64,000 bases of DNA from Pomphorhynchus laevis (lineage: Eukaryota > Acanthocephala > Palaeacanthocephala > Echinorhynchida > Pomphorhynchidae). The position numbers and the translations under genes were made by a program. Shown one piece after another: positions 11,301-23,300 of this stretch. Position 1 is the stretch's first letter; each line of letters starts with the position of its first letter. The notes beneath the pieces were generated by a model, which saw nothing but the letters and a program-made list of their open reading frames with translations, had not been told where the DNA came from and made no database searches. The stretch is taken from the NCBI GenBank assembly GCA_012934845.2, contig WNNJ02000687.1:1-64000 (forward strand). Reading direction: 5' to 3'.

Positions 11301-14300
11301 ATCGAGCACATGCTACCGATTTCTGGTTGGTTATTATTATGAAGTGTTTGGGAGCAAAGTAATGTTTTCAGTGGCGGATTGACTCTACCATGACGTATGC
11401 TTCCTTTTCAATTAGGTGATGCATTTTTTATGTTGATTTAAAATCCTAGAAAAGAATGCAACTGATCGTTGATTTTGTAACAGAGTAGCTCCTATAGCCG
11501 AGTTCGATGCATCCATTTTTAATCTAAATTCAATATTTTCGTCGATTGATTGCATATTGGCTTAAATTGTCTTCAACTATGTCATTATTGGCGTGCAATT
11601 GTTCAGATTATAGTAAAAATGTCATATTCAGGCATGTAAGCGAAAAAATCTTTGATGAAAATTGTTTGATCCATCGACTATAATAAGCAAAAAGTCCTAT
11701 AATCCTATTGCGAGATTGTTTATCATGTAGGATTTTGAGATTGCGGAACTCCGATAAACGATACGGATCAGGTTGCAATATTCCCTTCTGGATTTCGTAA
11801 CCCAGGTAGCAAATTACTTCCACTCTGTTTACATTTTGATCTGTTTATTTCGAGTTCATGTTTAGTTACTGCCTCTTCGAATTTTTCCAGGATTGCATCA
11901 TGCTCCTCTTTGGTAGTACCACATATTATTATGAAAACATAATGATTTAAAAAACACATTATAAAAAAACATAACACTTGAAGAGGGCTATTGCAAAAAT
12001 CGAATATTTGTGAACAATAATTTCTTATTTTATCATTCCTATCGATGTTTAAACTGAAAAATTGAAGAGCACATCAAACTTATCATTGGACATATTATAT
12101 CATCAAGTAAATACCTCTTATGTCGTAAAAGGTATATACATATTTTATATACATATTATGTGGTCGTAATAATATACCTTTCGCAAATTGTTGATTTCTA
12201 TAAATTTGTTCATGAACCGCTGTAATCCTTATGTTCTGTTCGTTATTCAAATCAGAATTTTTGTGAATTGGTATATATTACCAGCGGCTTCAAAAGCTGT
12301 AGAATGACGTTCGGAATATCAATCTAAATCTGGTAGTAGGCTTACATTAAATTAATGTGAGAATATTATGTGTTTTTGGATATTTCGTTAATCACTTGTG
12401 CAATCTTGATCAGAGGTTATGATTCGAGTAATGTAAAGCGGTTTATTTTGCGAGAAAAGTCAACGACTTACAGTTTTCAACCGTTGGTTGGATAAACTAT
12501 TATTAATTGAGCTCTCCAAGGAGAACGGTCTACTCAATAATGCTGTTTGATGACATTGTCGATTTCGCTTACAATAAACTGCTGCTCTTATCTGTTGAAT
12601 TGTCGTATTTTTGAGGTCATCGGATCTACATTTGTACTTAGGTTCCAAAATAGCCTTGATGTGTCTGGTTCCATAATTGCACCACTAACATCTCAACGTT
12701 CTGCCGAGGACATCCAAAGTCGATTAACAGATTTTTGTGTTCATTCTAGAAAGGAACGCCTAGAATTACGTCTGATTACATATTCGGTAATATAATATGT
12801 AATATAAATATGAATATAAAATATGATTACATTTTTATAGAATATATTATAAAATAACATATTAATAATATAAAATAATAAATATGAATAATATAATATA
12901 AATATAATAATATAAATATGGTAATGGAAATGGATATTGTTCTGTCTAAATCAAGTTAATCAAATTCGACTAATCTTTATCTAATGTCGTTTGATCCAAA
13001 ACTTTATATGAATGAATCTCTAATGAAATCTTTTCTCACTTTTTCCGCTACTGACGTGTATCCAACTTGTTTGTTGTCGTTGCCATCGATAGAAAGTAAT
13101 CAAAGTTACGTTTCCAAATTTTAAGCGTTTTTATCTGTCAGGATCATTTGGTCGTATGCCAGGACCTTCAGTTCAATTCGAGTTCGCTGTAAATTCTATT
13201 GACAGTGATTGATCGATCGTATCATGATTTTCGGATGCTATTTTTCGTTCGTGCAACTAAACCAGTGTGTTTTTATTTAGCACATCTGCGATCTAAATAA
13301 AGTTTAAATTGTGTTAGTATAAATATCATGACAAGCATTGGATTAGTAGCTGAGGAGCTCTACGAATATGGAAAAGTATCGTACTGATATTGGCTTATAA
13401 ATATAAGATCAAAGCAAAGTGCAGTATAAATTCATCAAACTTTCAATTATTACTATTTATCCATAATAAATAATAATTTACTTAAACATTTAACAGAAGG
13501 TTCTTTATGAAACGTTGCTTAACACGTTGCTTCAAATCCATATTTATAAGTTAACAGCGTTGCGCTACAGTTCTTCATTGGTTGATATCATCACCAACTG
13601 ATTCAATACCTACGTTTCACGTTTCGGTCCTTTCAATGTAACTGACGATCACTCTACTCGTCTCTTTATTGATTATTAGATTAAATTAATTTTTTTCATT
13701 TAAAATTTTTCAAATTTAATTTAAATCTTTATTTATTTTAAATTACATCAACGTTGATAGCGTTTTTAAATTAAATCAGCGTTTAGAATGCAAAATGTTA
13801 AATTGAATTATTTTATTCAATCTAATAGTCAATACAGCAGACGAGCAACCAACATATGTATGATCAAAACGCAGGTATTTGATCTTAACAAGTAATTTGT
13901 TTTTGAATTAGCAAGTCATACTTAGTATTGATTAGCAATGTTCTTAGCAAATATCTTCTCATTTCGTTAATTTCAGCAACCTCATCTTAATCAATATTTT
14001 ATATAAATAGTATATTTATTAAATTAATCAAATTTAAAATTCTATTGACTTAATTCAAATAAACAATTAATTGTAATTTTAAATTAGGAAAAAAAGTCAT
14101 CATTCAACATCAAAATTGGATACGAATGCGGCCACTATCTTTCATGGTAATTCTGACAATTCAAAAGTAGAAGATCTCGTTAATTTGTATTTCTCCAATG
14201 CTGAAAATGTATGTCCATTTTGTATTTACATGCATCCAATTTATTAATTTGACAAATCTTAGCTTTTGAAAAATTATAAAATGTTAGCAATCAGTGTGAT

Positions 14301-17300
14301 CACCGTTATCGTATGAATAGTTATTTTACAACTTAATTAACTATTCTCAAACTTAAATATACAGTCGAGTCTAGAAAGCAACTATATATAGTATGTGCTT
14401 TGTTTGAGTGTTTTAGATTTATAAATTACTATAAAAGGTTCACGCCGAAAGCTTCAAGAACTATTTTGTCATTTTGTTGTTGTATATATACTAAATGGTG
14501 TCGCTTATTAGACTGGACTTTGATTCACGACTTTCAGTCACAATGTCACTTCTAGACGACCACTTCAGCATCCAAATGATGAGTAACCGGAAACACTCAT
14601 CAGTAGAATGAAGTACTCACTGGTCGTTTCGGTTGCCTGTATGACATTGTGAATAAAGGCGTTTCCGACACTTTGCTTAATTGTCTAAGGCTTACGCTCT
14701 TTACCAGATCGAATTGCTGTGCGGACCATCCTTTAACACTTGTCAGAGGTTGTTGCTGAATTGTCGCTGCACTCATTAGATCCTTAATGGATGCGGCAGA
14801 TATAATAGTAGTGCACGAATGTGCTGAGTAGACAACGGTCCAGGATTTCTTACGAAATACGGCATTTATACTAAATGGTGTTGCTTGATAGACTGGACTT
14901 CGATTCACGACTTTCAGTCACCATGTCACTTCTAGACGACCAATAAGTACCCGGCAACACTCATCAGTAGAATGAAGAACTCACTGGCCGTTTCGGTTAC
15001 CTGTGTGACATTGTGAATAAAGGCATTTTCGACACGTTGCTTAATTGTCTGAGGCTTACGCTCTTAACCAGATCGAATTGCTGTGCGGACCATCCTTAAA
15101 CACTAGGCAGAGGTTGTTGCTGAATTGTCGCTGCACTCGTTGGATCCTTAATAGATACGGCAGGTATAATAGTAGTGCACGCATGTGCTGAGCAGACAAC
15201 GGTCCAGAATTTCTTACGAAATACGGCATTTGTACTAAATGGTGTTGCTTGATAGACTGGACTTCGATTTACGACTTTCAGTCACCATGTCACTTCTAGA
15301 CGACCAATAAGTACCCGGCAACACTCATCAGTAGAATGAAGTACTCACTGGCCGTTTCGGTTGCCTGTGTGACATTGTGAATAAAGGCGTTTCCGACACT
15401 TTGCTTAATTGACTGAGGCTTACGCTCTTTACCAGATCGAATTGCTGTGCAGACCATTCTTTAACGCTAGTCAGAGGTCGTTGCTGAATTGTCGCTGCAC
15501 TCGTTGGATCCTTAATGGATGCGGCGGGTATAATAGGTAGTGCACGGATGTGCTGATTAGACAACGGTCCAGGATTTCTTTCGAAATACGGCATTTATAC
15601 AAAACGGTGTTGTTTGATAGACTGGATTCACGACTTTCAGTCACCATGTCACTTCTAGACGACCAATGAGTACCCGGCAACACTCATCAGTAGAATGAAG
15701 TACTCACTGGTCGTTTCGGTTGCCTGTGTGACATTGTGAATAAAGGCATTTCCGACACTTTGCTTAATTGTCTGAGGCTTACGCTCTTGACCAGATCGAA
15801 TTGCTTTGAGGATCATACTTAAACACTAGGCAGAGGTTGTTGCTGAATTGTCGCTGCACTCGTTGGATCCTTAATGGGTACGGCATGTATAATAGCAGTG
15901 TACGGATGTGCTGAGTAGACAACGGTCCAGAATTTTTTACGAAATACGGCATTTATACTAAATTGTGTTGCTTGTTAGACTAAACTTCGATTAACGACTT
16001 TCAGTCACCATGTTACTTCTAGATGATTAATGAGTACCCGACAACACCGATTAATATAATGAAGTACTCACTGGTCGTTTCGGTTGCCTGTGTAACATTG
16101 TGACTAATGCTAAGGTCGTACCATACGAGACGATCGCAACGCAACATCGCCCGATAATTGCAGTCATGAAAATCAAGCCACCTCAGCAAAAAGTAATTGA
16201 TAAGCGCACGGGACCATCTAGAACAAAATGGTGGCGTTTCGGCGATTTGGAAGAAGTGATCTCGAAGATACGGCTACCCAAAGTAACAACAGTTGAGGAA
16301 ACGTGGAGCAAGACTGGACATATAGTGCATACTATAGCGGATAAAATACTTGGTCGTACAAAATCCAGAAAAATATATATTAAGCGTGATACATGGCTCT
16401 GAACGGATGATGTAAAAGCAAAAATCAAAGACAAGAAGCGACTATTCTATGCATATCTCAGCGACAATACACATACAAACTGTCATGCATACCATTTAGC
16501 AAAGAGAAACGCTAAGAATGCCGTTGTAGTTGCCAAAGTCGTCCACTATGATAATGTCACAAAAAAAACTCAATACACGCGATGGTGAGAGAGACCTATT
16601 CAGGCTTGTGAAGTGAAGCCATCAAAGCACGCAGGATATCGGAAAGTTTTACTTCATCAATGGAAGGGACGGTAAATTATTAATCGATAGACAGAAAGTT
16701 CGAGAGAGATGGCGTGATCATTTTGAAGAAATCTCAAATAAAGAGTTTCCGCATCCTTCGATCCCAGAATTTGCGGTAACGTCCGGTCCATTACCTCAAA
16801 TAAGTAAGGATGAGGTCAAGGAAGCATTAAAGCGTATGATTATAAGTAAATCCACATGCCTAGACGACATTCCGACTGAGATCTGGAAGGCAAATAGCTG
16901 CGACCCGGTCCCCTGGCTAACCAGCTTCTTCAACAAGATCACTGATGAGCCCAGGATACCGAGCGGTTGACAGAGCAATATCACCATACTGATATGGAAA
17001 AAAGGGGAATCCAGCTAACTGCTCCAGTTACCGCCCAATTCGATTGCCTCCAAAACTATAAAAATGTTTGAACGTGTTTTAGACAAGCGTATCCGTGACA
17101 TTGTTGATATCACCGTAAACCAAACATGATTCGTCAAATATTTTGGCACTACTGACGCTATCCACGCAGCACGATTGACACTCGAAAAGTACCTGGAGAA
17201 AAATCAGCCACTCCACGTTGCATTCTTGGACTTGGAGAAAGCTTTCGACCACGTCCCACATGAATTAATATGGTATACACTGTAACAGCATCAAGTTCCG

Positions 17301-20300
17301 GAGCATTTAATCCAATGAATGATTATACTCTACCGGGACTCCGAAAGCCGGATTTTAAGTGCAGCTGTAATGTGGCAGTCATTTCGAATATAAGTGTGCG
17401 TCCAACAGGGAAGTGCTCTCTCTAACCGGCCTTATTCAACACAGTTATGCACGCTATAATGAGTGATATACAAAAGTCGATTCCTCACACGATTTTATAC
17501 GCAGACGATGTCTGGCTGGTTACGGACAACCAAAAGGACCTGGAGGAATTAAGTAAAGTCTGGAATAATCGACTCACACAATTCGGACTACGACTTAATC
17601 TAGACAAGACCGAATACCTGACAACAAACCCTACAAGAATGTAGCATCATCAACAATAACGGCATTGATTTGAGACGTACGGACAAGTTCAAGTACCTCG
17701 GAACCATACCTTTGGCAAATGGCCACATGACTCATGAAATCACGACACGAATAAATTCAGCGTGGTCAAAATGGCGAACGGCGACAGGCGTTTTATGTAA
17801 CCGTCGAATTAAAGATCATCTAAAATCAAAAATATATCGCTCAATCATCCGCCCTGTGCCATGTACGGCACAGTGTTGGCCTTTTACCAAGACAGCGGAA
17901 CGAGGCCTAGCGGTCATGGAGACTAAACTGCTGCGATTGGATCTACGGAGTCGATCCAATCGTGAGCAAAATGCAAAAGCCCGAATCCGGTGGTACAGCC
18001 ATGTGTTGCGAAGTGAAAATTGGTCCCTTTCAAAGACCGCCTTAAAGTACGAGATCAAGACAACCGTCCAAGAGGTCGATCCAAGCGACGATGGCTAGAT
18101 GGCCTTCATACATATCCGATTACATCTGGACTTCACCCAGACTAGTCTCAAGATAGGGCAAAATGGAGGGCTAAATCTCACGGGACAAAGCCTAAAGAAT
18201 AAGAAGAAGAATCGCATTATGTTAACAACATTAAAGCCATTTTCGCAGATATATTATTTTATTTATCCTGTAATGCATCTTATTTAATCTTAGTAATTAA
18301 CTTAATATTATCATCATCTTATCTATGCATATGTTTTTATATGCATTTATGTATTTAATCGTATTATCATTTAATAGTAAACTATTATCATTCAATATTA
18401 AAATAATTATTTAAACATCTTATTTAATCTATTCAATTTATAGCAACATTGCCTCGAAATGATGTCTGAGAAGGCTTTTTGTGATGCGGTGAAATATTCT
18501 GCCGACAAGGACGATAGAGAGTTTATTAGTTTTTTCATCAATTTTCAATTAAACAATATTCAGGTATATATTCAGGTTTGCTTTTTTTAAAATTAAAAAT
18601 GTTTTTGTTCACATAGAACAAAATGAAAAGTGCTTGGTCTAGTTTAAGTGAGGAGACTATCAACGAACGAATTCGACGGTTAAAGGCAACAAACACGGAT
18701 TCATTAGATATTGACATGTTAGAAAGAGAGCGATGCAAAATGAAGGCTGGACAGCCATTTTCTGTCACTAATCATCAATCAGATACTGTTGTGACATTAT
18801 TAGATGGTAAAACTACTTTATCATTACAGTATTTTACATATTACATATTATATAATATATTAATATTGTTATGATATAAAATTCAATATCGTAATATTGT
18901 CATATCATTAATTGACATTACCTATATTGTACTAGTCATTAGGATCAAAACAAAAATAGTAAACGAAATCAAAACTAGTTTACTGAAGAAATCAATATTT
19001 TTGTGTTTTTAATTTTTATCGGAGGTCTCAGGCCACATTGTGACCTTACATTGGCTATAAATTGCGATTTGCTTTACTCTCTCGGGGTTTTTGAAAACTA
19101 ATGAAGTAACCACAAGCAAATGATACAGTGTGCTCGTTTGCCACTTTTAGCTTCACGGATTCTCTGATAGGATCAAAGGGTTACCGTTTAAACCCTTTTA
19201 TAATCAAAGTTAGAATTCTGAAATTTACTAATTTCTTTGTTGATATTTAACGAGTGCAGTCGCATTTAAATTGTAATTTGTCATCACACAAAATAACACT
19301 TTCCTTTTAAATGCACAACACTATAAAAGGGACGACATGAGGATTAAAGGAAGATTAAGATATAATATTACTTATATAATATATAATATATAAGTAATAT
19401 TTATTAACCAAATTTGTTTCCAATATTTTGATAATGGAATTTTTGTATTTAATATTTCAGAATTATTTAGCGTCAAAGTGTCAAACATTGAAAATTCATT
19501 ATTTCTTTAACGAATATATTTATTTAACAGATTGGCGAGCAAGGAGATTCTAATGCTTTATTTATACTATTAACTATAGATAAATTAAACGATTAATTAA
19601 AACAAAATATATATATTTTTATATGTAAACTTATTATATAAGTGAGCGGTATTTTCTGTAGATCGTTAAGCGTAGTAAGCTCTTAAAAAAGAGTACATTC
19701 AACAATGTCATTATGTCGTCATTGTGAGTGCTTCCGTAACAGAACCCACGTCTGTTGCGGTATTCTTTTTGCAAAGACGACAAGGCATATTTATTAACCA
19801 AATTTGTTTCCAATATTTCGATGGTACAGTGGAACATGGACAAGATTAATAATAACGAAAATTTCAATAATACGCTAGAACTATACTTGGGTATAATTAG
19901 AAAAATATTAGATACTTGGATATACTAAAGAAGAATAAATACTTACCCTATTTTACCTCATTTACACACTTTAACTTCATTTAATCCCATTTACACTTTT
20001 TAACTCGATTTGTCCCCTTAATGTTCGATTTAAAAATTATATATGTTATATTTTTCAATAAGTTTTTATAATAACGAGTTTCTAGATAGTGTGAAAAGGG
20101 TTAAACAAATAAAAAAATGAAATAAATGGGTTAAAAGGGTAGATATAATTCAAGAGGCAAATGGGGAAGTTTAAGGGGTTAAAATTGGGTTTAGTTGGAT
20201 AAATGCGGTAACATGAGGACAAGGGGAATAAATGAATAATTACAAATAATATGTCATATCTCTAGGGAGAAAACATACATGGTCTAACATTTGTATTTAG

Positions 20301-23300
20301 TTAGTTGTAAATTCAAAGATCTAACTGAATTTACATCTAATTAATTACAAATATTTCCCTAAAAAGGGAACCAGTGCGCTACCGAAATATTGGAAACAAA
20401 TTTAGTTAATAAAAACGTCATCTCGCCTTAGAATCATTAAGATAATATTTAATAACATCTATTTACAATTATTTCTCCATCAAGTAGTGGGGATTATTCT
20501 CTTGTGTTGAGTCGAAATGACACCAAAATGGAATTTCGTAAGTTCACTTCATTCTTAGCAAAATCAACAAAGGTTATATAAAAAATGCTTTAAGTTCTTT
20601 TGTAAAAACACTAAATATATTATATTGAACATATAAAATACTGTTGAATATGCTATCAAATATGTAATTTACATTTTATTACGAGACTACCTCTGAGTTT
20701 AAAATTTTGTCAATGACCATTTGCAAATCGGTTGGTTTCCTCCAATGTTTCTCAAATATAATTTCACTACATTTAAATGTGAATAAATCATTAGTAAATC
20801 GCAATACCCTTTATCGTAGAATAGAAATAAGCTATGAATCATCGTTTTGAATAAATGTCTGAAGTAATAAGTAAATTATGTACAAACAATTCATGCAAAA
20901 TGCAAATAACTAATTAAAACGCAAATTTAAATCACAAAATACATGGGCAACATGCGATAAAAATATTCGTTTAATTCGCAGTTACAGCAGACCTCATTGA
21001 ATCTAGTTATTTACCGGCTATATGTGTAACCTGCTACTATTTAAAACTTTAATAGTAGCTGAACCTTTTTAGGATTTGCTGTCTGCCTTTAATTTACTAA
21101 TCTCTTGAAATGACGTAGGCCAATTAAAAAAATTAAAATAATATTATATAATTTGAACCATATATCTATTGATAAAGTTCAAATAAACTTCGCAAAGGTA
21201 ATTCCATTTAATGCTTCGGCACCAAAGATATCTTGCCGTTTATTCTTAAAACATTATCTAATTACTTAGCTATCTTTCTTGCTTAGATCTTTCGCAATAG
21301 TATAACTACTGGTCGTGTCCATGTCGTTTGGTAATCTGAAATCATTGTTCTAATTCCAAAGAAGCTCATTCCAACGTTTTGTAATGATTATAGACATACT
21401 AGCCTAACCAGTTATCTGTGCAAGGTTCTCGAACATTTGGTTGCTCGTAGAACTTGGATTCATTTGAACTTGCACGGGTTTGATATAGCCCTCTTAACAC
21501 AGTTTCCGCTACGGTTGATCCTGTGTATCGAATTTACTAAACGCGAGTGAAATGTGGACTAAAACGTGAAATGTGGTTATACTATTGTATAACTACAATA
21601 GTATAACTGATCATCTTTTATAATATGAACCATATATAAATAGCATTCGAGAGTGTCAATCATGATATTCCATTGAATAAAATGAAGATCAATGATTTCC
21701 CTCTCTTACAAGTATCTTAGGTATCATATTTCTTAGGTATCTTCGTTTCTTTCCGTCGTAGTCAGTTTATTTCATATAACGGATATGTTCAGGTGTGCTT
21801 CCGATACTCGCAGAAGTGCCTCATGGCGATTTTATTTTGCCATTGTTATTTTCTAACATTGAAAAGTGGATACATTTATGTAAACGTTGTACGGCTAGTT
21901 GCTAATAAATTAAATATATTTATTAATTATAATTTAAATCATAAATCAATATGTCGACCAATTTTGATACTCATAATGCAGTTTCATAAAAATTGTATTC
22001 TTCGAATAAAGCATAATCATCTACAATTTTAATACGCATTATCTACGTTAATACGTGTTAATCTACGTATTCGAGGTCAATCTCAATTGGATTTAATATG
22101 TATGAATTCAGTAGTATAAAAACAATATATTAGTGATTTCAAATCGTAACTTTAAGAAAGGTTTTATATCGTGTTTATTCTAAGAGACTAATTTAAAAAT
22201 ATTATTCGTCATATGTATATACAAATTAAAATTTTATAAAACTTTAAAATTTAAATCATACATAAATGTAAAATTTATAAAACTTAATAAATGTACATTT
22301 CGTAATTCTAACAATTTGATATTACATTGAAAATTAATCATAAAAATATGAAACATATTCACCTTGACTGCAATCCATTACAAATTTAAATGATTATTAT
22401 AAAACGACTTATCATTTTAAAAGATTAAGGTTTTTTCAAAGTTGATCGAATATTTTCATACGAACTTTATTAATCCACAAATAGACCTAAGGACTTTTGG
22501 AATCTCAGAATTTTGAGCCTAAATATTATCTTTTATATTTTGTAATTTAAAACGAATATATCGCAAAGTTAATGATAATTATTGAATTTAAATGCTGGTA
22601 ATTGTCTTAAAATGCTAGTCTAAGCATTATAAGGTAAATGTATGAAATCCATTTAAACCCTATACAAGCTAAAGCTATAATGTATTTTTTCTATATTCCC
22701 AATATAATATAACATTTTAAATATCTGCTTTTTATCTTATTTTTAATTTATTAGGAATATATTGCATTGTTAATAATGATTTAATCTAAAGGCTGGTAAT
22801 TGTGTTTAAACACTAATCTTCACATAATAAGATATCTTAGAAGTTCATGTTAACGTTATAGTAGATGAATTACAGTCGAAATCTTAAATTAAATGGGTTG
22901 CAATCTAAAATCTCTTAAATTGCATATTTTTAAAATTAATAAATTTAAAATTTGTTTAATCTGTTATTAAACAAATTTAAAATTTGTTTAATCAGAGGAA
23001 ATACATCATTAGCATGTATTTGGCTCCGCTGCTATGTTGGGTAGAGGAGTTAGGGGCCAAAACCTGATAGCATAGCAGTTTCTCATGATGACCTCTAATT
23101 CTTATTCTGATACAACGTCTGTTATTTATCTGTCAATTCATAAAAATGACGTGTATTTTAAATTTCAATTTTTTATTTTAACTTGATTTAAATTATAGAA
23201 AATCTAAAAACAATTATTAATTTTATTATTTAATTATTAAATTTTGATTTAGCATTATTATGTTTTGTTTATTTTATAATTATATTAAATACGTAGACTC

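Noticed and set aside
12460-12795. Overlapping ORFs on both strands (EPKYKCRSDDLK; SGSIIAPLTSQRS) as an exon
   Set aside because: No recognisable domain; MRE11 exons 2 and 3 already join in phase across it.
14600-15683. Minus-strand ORFs of 70-102 codons within the 364-bp array as proteins
   Set aside because: They repeat with the satellite unit and start and stop at unit differences; no protein similarity.
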